From the NCBI GenBank assembly GCA_963995505.1, contig OZ023182.1:13682619-13746618 (forward strand): a DNA stretch of 64,000 nt, written 5' to 3'. Source of the stretch: Hypericum androsaemum (lineage: Eukaryota > Streptophyta > Magnoliopsida > Malpighiales > Hypericaceae). Of the stretch, positions 34,422 through 45,352 are shown in pieces. Under the pieces are notes generated by a model. It was not told the DNA's origin. It made no database searches and worked only from the letters and a program-made list of their open reading frames with translations. Position 1 is the first letter of the stretch. Each line of letters begins with the position of its first letter. The translations under genes and the position numbers were made by a program.

Positions 34422-36262
34422 CAAAGGATGAGATGGATGTACATGACAAAAGATGAAAATGACAATGAAACAGCGATGATTCGATGATATTGGCACTAGT
34501 ACTTGCTTTACCAATTTTTATGAGGAATTAGCGGTAGCCGATGGCATGAAAGGTTGCATGTAACATACTTACGCAGAGCAAACAAAGATGATATGAAGAT
34601 CTGAGGTAGGGATGGTGTGTTGAAAGGATTTTTTAGGCATTATATTTGTATCTTTAAAATAATTTAATATTGATGTCGCGTATTTAATATGAAGGAGATG
34701 TCACATATAAGTCATGAAGTGTTATAAGTGACCTAAAAAATAATTTTAGAGTGTTAATTGGCCTATTTAGACTACTGTAGAGGATTCAATAGACATATTT
34801 TAAGTAAAAGATATTAATTGAACTTTTTGAGCAAATAAAAAGAGTTACTTGATCTTTATTCCAAATAATATTTAGTCCCATGATGAAAGGTGATAAACTT
34901 TTTACTATAATAGTGATAGGTATCTAGCATTGTCCATATCTCCTCCAGGGATTTGATTGATCGGTATCATCATATAGTCGGTCAGAGAGAGAATTGAGGA
35001 TGTAACACTCCAAGTTCCATGAGTAGAAATATCATATTATCTTTGCATCGAGCGAAGTTGGAATCATCAAATTGATCCAACTTGTTGAGATCTTGGTTGA
35101 TCACTTTGTTGAAATTTATAGACTTCATACCAAGCAAAGTAGCACTTTAAGATTGTTGTATAAAGAAGAAGATGAAACGTGATTCTACGAGAGTAAAAAA
35201 AACAAAGAAGCATGCACAATCTTTGAAGGAGAATTGGATTCTTGAGGCGTGATTTACGATCAGTCTCTTTAAAGTGTTACTTGCCCCCACTATGAGTTGC
35301 CAACAAGTTCCAACAAGCACATCTCTATTATTACTCACGAAGTTTGATATTCTCAGTGACAAGCTATAGAATATTACTTCTAAAAATAAAATAAAAAATG
35401 TTTTATGATAGAGATTGTTAAAGCGAAAAATTATCCACGGAACCGATCAAACCTGTCTCGATAAAATGGTCTTAGTATTCCACTAGAGAATCAGATTGAT
35501 ACAATTTTAAGAGCTACAGAAAGATATGGCATAGATCTATAAATATGTATTTTTGTAGTATTTCCGAATTCGGCTCGGAAAAGGATGAAGTTTATTGGGG
35601 CCAGTATGGTTGGTTGTTCTCGTGGCGGATCTGACAAGAGCAAAGAGCTCTAGGCAAGCATTATATCTAAAGAGAAGTCAAGGAAGGGCAGCGAACATGA
35701 CTTCAAGGAAAAGAAGACCTCTTTTTGAAAGAGAATAAACATAGGTGTCATAATAGAATTGCTAGTTAGAGATAATGTAGAGCTAGGAAACATATTTCAA
35801 TTAAAACACGGCCAAGCTATTTGAATTTGGCCAAGGATAAGACTCTTGGTCTCTATATAAAGAGGGATAGGGGCTATGTTAGAAGACAACACACAAAATC
35901 ATACAACAAAATCGTACAAATCTACTTTTTAACTATGCTACACGCATTAGTTCTCCCTTTCCCATCCTCTTTACGTTCACAAATAAACTTCTTACTCTTC
36001 CACCGATTCTTTTCTTTTCTACATAGTATATTATATTTTTTCTCATATTTCTTCTCCCCTTATCTTTTCATTCGGATCGCTTTGGATGACTAATCCGGAG
36101 TTATTCTCAATTTTTGATGTCCTCTCAATTTTTTTCCTCAAAATAGTCTGTGTCACTCTCGGTATGCTCGGTAGAGCTAAGAAGGGTGTCAAATAAGATC
36201 GATTGGTGTATCTAAAAAATAGATTAAGTTCATAAGGTTTTGAGTCCTTTCTCTAAAGGGAC
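34422..36262. other. Intergenic DNA, possibly with an LTR-like promoter remnant
   Basis: AT-rich. A TATA-like CTATATAAAGAGGG near 35855 is followed by a pyrimidine-rich stretch to 36080, as in LTR promoters, and a TGTTAAAGCG start-like site lies near 35416. No matching second LTR or target duplication was found, so this is not called an element. Confidence 0.35.
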
Positions 36263-36879
36263 GAATTAAGTTAAAAAAGTTGTTCTTAAACAGGAGATCT
36301 AGCAAAGCACAGTTGACTTTGGAGGGTGTTTTTAGTCATTTTTAGGTTGAATCAAAAGACATCTATTTCACACAAAATTGAAGAACAGCCTTTGTGCTTG
36401 CTGTTGACACCAAGAATGTCTCAATCGAATTTGAAAACCGAAAGTTATGGCCAAAATATTGAAGGCTCTCAAAATTGATTGCAAATTTTTAGATTTATCA
36501 ATTGATCATCCCTCATTAGATCCAACTCGTCGACGATCACATACTCTAACTCCTATCATAGTGTAAATTAAGGATGGTGTCTACTCCAGAATGGTAATCA
36601 ATTAAGGATGTCATCCTTAATCCACATTATGATAGGAGTAAAAGTATGAGATCACCGCGAGTCAGATCTAAGGAGGGATTGATCAACAGACAAATCTAAA
36701 AATTCAAAATTTAAAATCTGATTGAGGTGTTCTTGGTGTCCACATAAAGCAGAAATACTGATATTCAATTTTGGGGAAATATATGTCTTCTGTTTCAGCA
36801 TATAAAATGAACACAACGTCCTCCAAAGTCGATTGAGCTTTGCTAGATTTCCTCCTTGAGCACAACTTTTGACTGAATT
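36263..36879. repeat. Long imperfect inverted repeat (fold-back, ~620 bp)
   Basis: The left arm (about 36263-36575) and the reverse complement of the right arm (about 36598-36879) share ordered blocks: ATCTAGCAAAGC, CGACTTTGGAGG/TGACTTTGGAGG, GACACCAAGAA, TTTTTAGATTT, TTGATCA, CTCCTATCATA and ATTAAGGATG. The loop is about 20-30 bp. A transcript would fold into a nearly full-length hairpin. The right arm ends where the copia LTR begins. Confidence 0.8.
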
Positions 36880-36880
36880 C

Positions 36881-37215
36881 GATTGGAATTGAATATCATT
36901 TCAATACAAATGTCCAAAGTAGTAAGGCCCAAAGTGGGAGGCCCAAGATAGGAATGGGAAAGAGAAACCAATCCCACAACGGAAAATGGCACAAAGTTTT
37001 CGAAGTTTATAAGATGATTCTCCTTGTTAGCTAGGAACTAAGTTGACCACCTAGAAAGGTAACTTGGACATGCTATGAGGATGGTGCGTAGCACCACTTG
37101 AGCATGTGCATGCACGCATGACGTATTGGACGCAGGTCGCAGTGGGCGCTTTGTGGCACACTTGGCACTTCGCACGTGCGCATCGTCACGAGAAGCTGGA
37201 GGAGTCTTGAATGGA
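36881..37215 (+). repeat. Truncated 5' LTR of the second copia
   Basis: Matches 41364-41690 through shared blocks such as AGTAAGGCCCAAAGTGGGAGG and TTGTTAGCTAGGAACTAAG. Similarity stops near 37215, where gag-like coding begins; the remaining 600 or so bases of the LTR are absent. Confidence 0.8.
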
Positions 37216-40200
37216 TTAGACGACAGCCTATACAATATCTATGCGGTAACCACGACTGTAAAAAAATTGTGGGATTCCCTGAAAAAGAAGTACAAGATAG
37301 AAAATGCCGGGTTGAAGAAATTTATTATCGAAAGATTCCTCGACTTCAAGATGGTTGATTAGAAGGAATGTGATAGATCAAGTGCAAAAGTTGTAATTAA
37401 TTCTACATTAGATTCATACAGAAGGAATGCAACTAAGTGAGTCCTTCCAAGTGGCGGTAATGATCGAAAAGCTACCACCCATGTGGAAGGATTTCAAGAA
37501 CTACCTCAAGCATAAGAGGAAGGATATGGGTCTTGAAGACTTGATTGTGAGACTAAGGATTGAGGAAGATAACCGAAAGTCCAAAGTCAAGACCAACTCT
37601 GAAGCCACGATACACCTAGCTGAAGGAAGTACTGGCAAGAAGAGAAAGAAGTTCGGCAATAAGCAGGAGAAGCAAGAGCCAAAGCAGAAAAAGGTCAAGA
37701 AGATCACAGAGAACTGCTACAACTGCGACAAGCCCGGTCACATGGCAAATGATTGTCGTCTGCCAAAGAAGGACAATCATGAGAAAGTTAATCTGGCTGA
37801 GGACCTGTCTGAGTTACATCTATCCACCATGATGTTTGAAACCAATTTAGTGGATAATCCAAAAGAGTAGTTCGTCGACACAGGGGCAACCTGCCACATC
37901 TACTCAGACAAGGAGATGTTCTCGACCTATACCCCGATCACCGGACGGAAGCTGTTTATGGATAACTCTGCAACCTCCAAAGTAGTCAGATTGGGGAAGG
38001 AAGTACTGACGCTGACCTCAGGCTAAGAGCTGACCTTCAAGGATGTGCTGCATATCCCAGACATTTGTAAGAATCTAGTATCTAGCTCCCTGTTAAGCAA
38101 AGCTGGGTTGAAGCTAGTTTTTGAGGCTGATAAATTTGTATTAACCAAAGCTGGTTCATTTGTAGGTAAGGGTTACCTAGATAGGGGACTAATAACTGTA
38201 CAACGTGCCTTTGAGGGCTAGAATAAAGTTGTTAATTCTTCTTACTTGGCTGAGTGTTCTAACTTATGGCATGATAGATGAGGACACGTAAATTTAAGCT
38301 CACTAAGAAAGTGCTAAGTTTAAATTTATTGCATAAACTGGAGTTTAACTTAAACGATAAATGCGAAGTATGTGTTGAGGCAAAAATGGCCAAAGCACCT
38401 TTCCATTCAGCAGAAAGAAGTACAACACCTTTAGAGTTAATTCATACCGACGTCTACGATATGAAATACGTGCAAACTAGAGGTGGAAAAAAGTATTTCA
38501 TCATATTTATCAATGATTGCACAAGATACTGCTACGTATATCTCTTGAAAGGAAAGGACGAAGCCTTCGAAGCCTTTAAGAGTTACAAGAATGAGGTTGA
38601 AAATCAACTTAGCAATAAAATCAAAATGATTTGAAGTGATAGAGGGGGAGAATATGTAGCTCTGTTTGAGGAATTCTGCCAATAAAATGACATTATTCAT
38701 CAGACAACTGCACTATACTCACCTCAATCAAATAGCGTAGCTGAACATAAGAATCGAACTCTCAAGGAGATGATGAATGCTATGTTGATTTACTCGGGCT
38801 TATCCCAGAACATATGGGGGAAAGCTGTGCTCTCAGCTAATCACATTCTAAATAAATTGTCACACAAGAAAAGGGATAAAACCCCATATGAACTATGAAA
38901 AAGGAGAAAGCCTTTCTAAGGTTACCTTAAAGTGTGGGGGTGCCTAGCTAAGGTAGAAATACCTCCACCTAAAAGGGTGAGAATAGGATCCAATCGGATA
39001 TGCCTACAACAGTAGTACATACCAATTTGTAGTGCACAGGTCTGAAAACCCTGAAATCAACGAGGGAATAGTCATGGAATCAAGGAATGCAACATTCTTT
39101 GAGAATATCTTTCCAAACAAGGAGAGAAAAGACCCAAGATCTAATAAAAGAGCTCATGAGACTACTCAAGGTTCTCATCAAGTTGTTGAAGAACCTAGAC
39201 ACAACAAAAGGGCCAGAACGGTCAAGTCGTTTAGTCCATATTTTCTGACATACGTGTTAGAAAATAAACTTGGGACAATCCAAGAGGCATTGTCTAGTTC
39301 AGAAGCTCCTCTCTGGAAAGAAGCTATCAATAGTGAGATAGAGTCCATCATGCAAAACCACACAAAGAAAATTGTGGATCTCCCACCAGGCTGTAAACCT
39401 TTAGGTTGCAAGTGGATCCTTAAAAGAAAATACAAAGCTGATGGATCAATCGACAAGTACAAAGCTCGATTGGTAGCTAAGGTGTTCAAACAGAAGGAAT
39501 AATATGATTACTTTGACACGTATTCGCCGGTCACAAGAATCATATCTATTAGAGTACTCATACTTGTTGCATCACTCTATAACCTTGAGATACATCATAT
39601 GGATATAAAAATAGCTTTCCTAAATAGAGAACTGGAAGAAGAGATATATATGGAATAACCTGAAGGGTTTTATGCCCCCGGACAAGAGCATAAAGTATGC
39701 AAACTGGTCGAGTCATTGTACGAGCTAAAATAGGCGCCGAAATAATGGCATGAAAAATTTGACAGAACAATGATGTCAAATGACTTTAAGATCAATGAGT
39801 GTGATAAATGTGTATACATTAAAGGCACACCTGATGCTTACGTGATTGTATGTCTGTATGTAGATGACATACTAATCACGGGAAGCAGTAATAATCTTAT
39901 CGTGAAAACTAAGAACATGTTAAAGAACATGTTAAAGAATAACTTTGACATAAAAGATATTGGTCTAGCTGATGTCATACTAGGGATCAAAATCTCTAGG
40001 ATGACTGAAGGAATTGTCTTGTCACAATCTCACTATGTTGAGAACGTACTCAATAAATTTGAAGTGTTTGATAAACCTCTGGCTAAGACTCCGGTAGACC
40101 TGAGTCTATACTTAGCTAAAAATAGAGGAGACCTAGTATCTCAATTGAAATATGCAAGGATCATTGGGAGCCTGTTGTACTTAACACATTTTACACGCCC

Positions 40201-40819
40201 TGATATTGCATATTCAATTAGCAAGTTTAGTAGATTCATAAGTAATCCAGGAATGGATCACTGGCTAGCTCTGAAAAGGGTTCTAAAGTATCTAAAACAT
40301 ACTTTGAACCATGGCATACTATATACGAGATATCCAGCTGTATTAGAAAGATACAGTGATGCGAATTAGATAATGGACACTAAAGACTCCAAATCCACTA
40401 GTGGTTACATGTTCACCATAGGTGGAGGAGCTGTATCCTGAATATCTTCTAAACAAATATGCATAGCTCGATCCACCATAGAGTCAGAGTTTATAGCACT
40501 AGATAAAGTTGGAGAAGAAGCTAAACGACTCAAAAATTTTCTAGAGGATATTCCTTGTTGGAACAAGTATGTGCCTCCTGTATTGATACATTGTGATAGC
40601 ATGTCAGCAATCGGGAGAGCACAAAGTACTATGTACAACGGTAAGTATCGACACATCCGTAGCAGACATAACACCGTTAGACAGTTGATCTCTGGTGGTA
40701 TAATTATCATTGATTATGTGAAGTCCAAAGATAACATAACTGATCCTTTAACGAAAGGAATCAACAGAGATCAAATGTATGGCGCAGTAAGGGGAATGGG
40801 GTTAAAACCCACACATTAA
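37216..40819 (+). pseudogene. Copia gag-pol remnant
   Basis: Gag with zinc knuckle CYNCDKPGHMANDC near 37715; protease FVDTGATCHIYSDKEMFS at 37870; GAG-pre-integrase LWHDR.GHVNL near 38266; integrase at 38430-38890 (ARSTTPLELIHTDVYD-like start, DRGGEY, YSPQSNSVAEHKNRTL); RT at 39400-40370 including [13 protein letters not shown]; RNase H at 40420-40800 (HCDSMSAIGRA, KDNITDPLTKGI). Stops and a frameshift interrupt it at roughly ten places. A 12-base in-frame duplication in RT (AAGAACATGTTA repeated, near 39911) gives KNMLKNML. Confidence 0.9.
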
Positions 40820-41363
40820 AAATGTTCATAGTGGTAACTTAACCAAGATGAGTGGAGATCCTACAAACTTGGTTCAATGAGACAACTAAGTTAAGGATGG
40901 TTAAGATAATTATTTGGTACCCATCCCTTTCTTAGAAGCTGCCCAAGTACGAACCTGCAGAGGTGTGGTTAGGTTCAGCATCTACGCTTTAATAATTTCT
41001 ATACCAGATAAAGGTAGAGTATGGCAGGATACTCTCGATAGGAGATCACATATATAAGTGTGAAGTGAGGCCACTTCAAATGGAAAAAATACTTATGAAT
41101 CCAAGATATGGTCCATGGCCAAAATGGAAAAAATGTGAGAACCAAAGGATATTAGAGATATCATTGTGTAAATGTTATTGTCTTGGTTTACATAAAAAGT
41201 TGACCAGTTCAAGACATCGCGTTCACTGAGCAACAAGTAAATCTGATAACATCTTACTAGAGAAGGTTCAAAGCCGTAAGCTACCTATCTCGATGCAATG
41301 ATAACTCGTTGGAACTTTTCTTAAAAGTGTCAGCATGCATTAATCATCATTCATATGGGGGTC

Positions 41364-42052
41364 TGTTGGAATTGAATGACATTTCAATGCAAAGGCCCAA
41401 TGTAGTAAGGCCCAAAGTGGGAGGCCCAAAATGAGAATGGGAAAGGAAAACCAATCTCGCATCGGAAAATGGCACAAAGTTTTCCAAGTTTATAAGGAGA
41501 TTCTCTTTGTTAGCTAGGAACTAAGTTGACTACCTGGAAAGGCAACTCGGACATGCTACGAGGATGGTACGTAGCACCATCCGAGCACGAGCACATACAC
41601 GTGCATGTACACATGCGTGTGTGTATGGCGCACTTGGCACTTGGCACTTTGCACGCGCATATCGTCGCGAGGAGCTGAAGGAGCCTTAAAGTTTTGGCAA
41701 ATTCTGAAAAACTCCAGAAAGGTCACGAAGGAGTATGAAAGGGCTGGTCTGTCCAACCGAAGGGTCGCGAGCAGTAGCTACAGGCTGCTAGCCGAAGGGG
41801 TGCCTACGAGCATCCGAAGAGTCACGACCGGCAGAATGCCTAGCCGAACGTCCAAAAAGCCACGAGTCAAAGGGCAGGTCAGACTGCTGGCCCAAAAAGG
41901 TGCGTCCTCCTTCTAGGAATGTGCTCCTTCGGATGCCTAGAAGTGCTCGTGCTCCTTCGGATTCTAGCCTTCCACAGCCTATAAATAGGCATCTCCCCCT
42001 CATTTAGAACTCACCCCACTATAACTTGCATAAGCATTCATTTGCAATTGTA

Positions 42053-42095
<43 letters not shown>

Positions 42096-42302
42096 AGAAA
42101 AGTTCGTAGTATTCAAGGGTTCGTCGAGGTTTCGAGAGTCGTTGTACTACGATCTTGAAGTGCGGAGTCGTTGTATCTTGGGGATGATTGCCATAGTCCG
42201 TAAGCAGTGAATACAGGGCAATCTCGTCTTACGGAGAAAGAGTCAAACTCTTGCCTCGACTTGAATCCTAATCCAGTACACCATCATTCAAAAAATAACA
42301 AC
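41364..42302 (+). repeat. 3' LTR of the second copia
   Basis: Begins TGTTGGAATTGAATGACA. It contains a TATA-like CTATAAATAGG near 41980 and a (CT)n run at 42056-42091. The end is placed near AAAAAATAACA by the usual CA terminus and is uncertain. Confidence 0.65.
42056..42091. repeat. (TC)18 microsatellite
   Basis: An uninterrupted run of TC dinucleotides within the 3' LTR, just downstream of its TATA-like box. Confidence 0.97.
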
Positions 42303-42786
42303 TTCTTCCCTTTTTCTAAGGGACTTGAAATTTGATGAGGTTAATATATTTTTTAGACATACCAATCGCTCTTATTAGATGCCCTTTTTAGTGCTACCAA
42401 ACGTGCCAAAAATTATGTTGGGAAAAAAAATTTTAGAATGTCGAAATAACTTGAGAGAACAAATCTGGAGTGGTCATCCCAAAAGTAATCACAAAGATGG
42501 AAGAAATATGGGGAAAGAGTAGATGAGAAATAGAATAGAATAGGTAGAAGAGAAAAGAATTAGTGGAGGAGCAAGAATTTTATTGAGAACATAAAGAAGA
42601 AGGGGAAAGGTGAACTTGTGCATTAGAAAGTAGGTTTTTTTGCTGTAGGTATATATTTTTTATGTTGTTTTACCTAGCTCTGCCCTCCTTATATATAGAT
42701 CGAGACTTCTAGCCCTGGCCAACTTAGGGATCATTTGATATGTTCCAATCGACTTAGGTGTCCTAGCATAATACAAACTCTAACTA
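42303..42786. other. Intergenic DNA, target of the Mutator-like insertion
   Basis: AT-rich, no gene seen. It appears to continue on the other side of the Mutator-like element (44103 onward), since both sides share the duplicated target TTTATTCTA. Confidence 0.45.
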
Positions 42787-43261
42787 TTTATTCTAGGGCA
42801 AATTACCCTCATATCCCTGTACTTTGGTCAGCCTCCCCCTAGGGTCCCTGAATTTTGAAAAATGATTTTCCTGTCCCTAAGTTTTGATGATAATAGACTC
42901 TCGGGTCCCTGGAGCCGGAATATTCCATATTCTCCGCGAACCCCCACCTGAAATGACCAAAATACCCTCCTACTAAAAAAAACTCTTTTCTTCCCCTTCT
43001 TCTTCCTCCCCTTTTCTCTCTCCCCCTCCTTCCTCCGCTTTTCTCTCTCCCCCTCCTCCATCTTCAACCACATCTTCATCTACAACCTCCTCCCAGAAAA
43101 CCAATTAAACATCCAAAAATTTTAATTAATTAAACACCAATGAACATCCAATTAAACACCAAACAAATTAGAGATGGATGGCCGCGGGGCGGAGGGGCAG
43201 AAGGTGAAGGAGAAGCGGTGTTGGCGGGTAGAGCGAGATCAAGTGTTGGCCACCACGTCTT

Positions 43262-43268
43262 TATAAAA
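43262..43268 (+). promoter_or_regulatory. TATA-box candidate of the captured gene fragment
   Basis: TATAAAA lies 108 bp upstream of the ATG at 43376, followed by a C/T-rich leader free of other ATGs. This spacing and composition fit a plant core promoter captured along with the coding start. Confidence 0.5.
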
Positions 43269-43375
43269 ACCCTGTCCAGTTTCCACCTCATCTCACTTCC
43301 TTCCAACTCCAAACTCCCAACACACTCTCTCACCTCTCTGACCTTCGCTAATACTCTTCATTTCCCGAACCACTC

Positions 43376-43744
43376 ATGGACCCCACCGGCACCGTCATCT
43401 TCGCCACCGTCGGCAGACACATGTACGGCTTCGACGTCTTCTCCATCTCCACCGCAAACGATACCGTCCCGTCCGAGTCCCGCCTCACCGATGGCGCATC
43501 CGTCAACTTCAACGCCCAGTTCCTGGATGACAACAAATCTGTCGTCTTTGTCTCAGAAAGAACCGGGTGTCCCAGAATCTACCTCACCTCTCCCAGCCAC
43601 GCCAAGCCGGTCCCCCTCCCGTCCGCCCCCTCCAGCCTCTTCCATGACCGACCGGTCGTCTGCAACAACACCTTGTACTTCATCTCAGCCCACGAGGACC
43701 CCGGTCGTCCGTTTCGGAGCTGGTCCGCGCTCTACTCCTGTTGA
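43376..43744 (+). CDS. Captured 5' fragment of a TolB/DPP6-N beta-propeller gene
   Basis: An intact 122-codon frame: MDPTGTVIFATVGRHMYGFD, then RLTDGASVNFNAQFLDDN, VVFVSERTGCPRIYL, a LFHDRPVVCNN segment and a YFISAHEDP segment, ending SWSALYSC. This matches the N-terminus of plant 'DPP6 N-terminal domain-like' proteins (WD40-like/TolB blades, several hundred residues long). The host protein should continue after WSALY; here two codons and a stop follow, so this is a truncated copy. Codon third positions are strongly C-biased, unlike the AT-rich surroundings. No disabling mutation is seen in the captured stretch. Confidence 0.75.
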   Translation: MDPTGTVIFATVGRHMYGFDVFSISTANDTVPSESRLTDGASVNFNAQFLDDNKSVVFVSERTGCPRIYLTSPSHAKPVPLPSAPSSLFHDRPVVCNNTLYFISAHEDPGRPFRSWSALYSC

Positions 43745-44102
43745 AGAGGCATGAATAAAGAAGAAGTTTTAGAAGTTTTTTGGTTTCTGGGATTGAAGTG
43801 GAGGAATAAGAAGATGGAAGATGAAGTTCTTTTACTTTTAGCGAAGATAAGATTGAGTTGGATGGAAATTTATTTTTTTGTAAGGGTTTTTTTTTGTCGT
43901 TTTCTTTTTTTTAAATAGGAGGGCATTTTGGTCATTTCAAGTGGGGGTTCACCGGAGAAAAATGAATATTCTGGCTAAAAAGACCCGGGAGTCTATTATC
44001 ATCAAAACTTAAGGACGGAAAAATTATTTTTCAAAATCCAGGGACCCTCGGGGGAGGCTGACCAAAGTACAGGGATGTGAGGGTAATTTGCCCTTTATTC
44101 TA

Positions 44103-44540
44103 TTATGACATATTTATAATCCTTTTCTAGCAAGTTGTCTTCTATGCCTTAAAAGTTTAGTTTTCTACTCTTCTTTGACTCCTTCTTAGACATCAAATCA
44201 GCCTAGGACTTTTTGTTCTTTTCCGGATCTATCACGAGAACTATCATCTGTGTTGGTTCCCAAACTTTCGAGAATTAAAACCCGATTAGACATTTTCTAA
44301 GCGTATTTTGGATGTCACAAAAATACAAGATTGTAGATCTTTGTCTTATCATTTTGTAGTATGTGAAATTGTATTAATCCGATATTTGAGTTGAATCTTA
44401 CGGTTGTTTTACTGAGAGTGATTCGACACGAGTCTTCGGATAATTATTGGCTCCAAGAATATCACTTTAATATGGCTAACGAATGTTTAGGAAAACTATT
44501 ACAATCAAAAGAATATCACAGAAATCTGATCCAAATTACA
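44103..44540. other. Intergenic, LTR-like DNA
   Basis: Sequence of the style found in gypsy-type LTRs (GAAATTGTATTAATCCGAT.., GAGTGATTCGACACGAGTC). No boundary found. It leads into the tandem duplication that follows. Confidence 0.35.
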
Positions 44541-45352
44541 ACTGAGGCAGTTTGTGATATCCCGTTAATGACATATTTTGTCTAAAATACTTAAATAATT
44601 TGATAGGTACTATCCATACCAATAAGGTATACCTTCTTTTCCGGCACACATCCTAAGAGAACTCCAAGGATAAATATATTTTGGCCGGGAGAAGGATCAG
44701 GATGGGTGACCTCCTGGGAAGTTTCTGGGATGCATGTGAGTGAGGGCAAAATACGTTGGAAAAGATCCGTGTTAGTCTGTGGAGACAGTCGGTTGGATCA
44801 TGGGGCATTACATTATTCATGCCCCATAAATGGGCATGTCAACCGCCACGGAGAGAAAGTTCTTTGTAAGGCTCAATTAATTTCCAAGTATGTTATAAGA
44901 CATATATATTTAAGGTTACATTCTCGACAGTAAATAGAAATCCCAGAAACTGAGGCAGTTTGTGATATCCTGTTAATGACATGTTTTGTGTGAAATGCTT
45001 AAATGATTTGATAGGTACTATCCATACTAATAAGGTGTACTTTCTTTTCCGGCACATATCCTGAGAGAACTCCAAGGATAAACATATTTTGGCCGGAAGT
45101 AGGTCAGGATAGGTGACCTCCTGGAAAATTTCAGGGATGCATGTGAGTGAGGACAAAATACGCTGGAAAAGATCTGTGTTGGTCTGTGGAGATAGTCGGT
45201 TGGATCACGGGGCGTTACATTTTTCATGCCCCAGAAATGGGCATGTCAACCGCCACGGAGAGAAAGTTCTCTGTAAGGCTCAATTACTTTCTAAGTATGT
45301 TATAAGACATATATATTTAAGGTTGTATTCTCGATAGTAAATAGAAATCCTA
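44541..45352 (+). repeat. 408-bp tandem duplication, gypsy-LTR-like, with 5S-rRNA-like box
   Basis: The unit starts ACTGAGGCAGTTTGTGATAT at 44541 and again at 44949. Each unit contains GGTTGGATCA(T/C)GGGGC(A/G)TTACA, the typical end of Tekay/Retand-like LTRs, and a 5S-rRNA-like segment. The second copy is slightly more decayed in the 5S-like box. About 90% identity by eye. Confidence 0.8.
44650..44735 (+). repeat. 5S rRNA-like segment
   Basis: AGGATGGGTGACCTCCTGGG (from 44699), followed by AAGT, is identical to the 3' internal control region (box C) of plant 5S rRNA. It is preceded by AGAACTCC, also present in 5S rRNA. The 5' half and box A are not recognisable, so this is not a 5S gene. 5S-like boxes are known in Cassandra TRIM LTRs and in some gypsy LTRs. 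Confidence 0.6.

Larger units (their letters stand above)
36881..42302 (+). mobile_element. Second Ty1/copia retrotransposon, 5' LTR truncated
   Basis: The plus-strand interior has copia order gag-PR-INT-RT-RNase H. The 5' LTR (36881-about 37215) is cut short and runs straight into mid-gag, so the rest of the LTR, the primer-binding site and the gag start are gone. The 3' LTR begins at 41364 with TGTTGGAATTGAATG after a polypurine tract CATATGGGGGTC. The 3' boundary near 42302 is approximate, and no target duplication could be confirmed. Confidence 0.85.
42796..44093 (+). mobile_element. Pack-MULE-like element carrying a host gene fragment
   Basis: A 1298-bp element with inverted ends starting GGGCAAATTACCCTCA and a TIR of about 185 bp per side (about 42796-42985 and 43905-44093), roughly 85-90% alike by eye. 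A perfect 9-bp target duplication, TTTATTCTA, lies at 42787-42795 and 44094-44102, the diagnostic length for Mutator-like elements. The GC-rich interior has no transposase and contains a piece of a host gene with its TATA region, leader and first codons. Confidence 0.9.

Noticed and set aside
35416..36262. Solo LTR with TATA box near 35855
   Set aside because: No second copy, no clear CA end and no target duplication could be found.
44650..44735. Functional 5S rRNA gene
   Set aside because: Only the 3' control region is conserved; the 5' half and box A are missing and it is embedded in LTR-like sequence.
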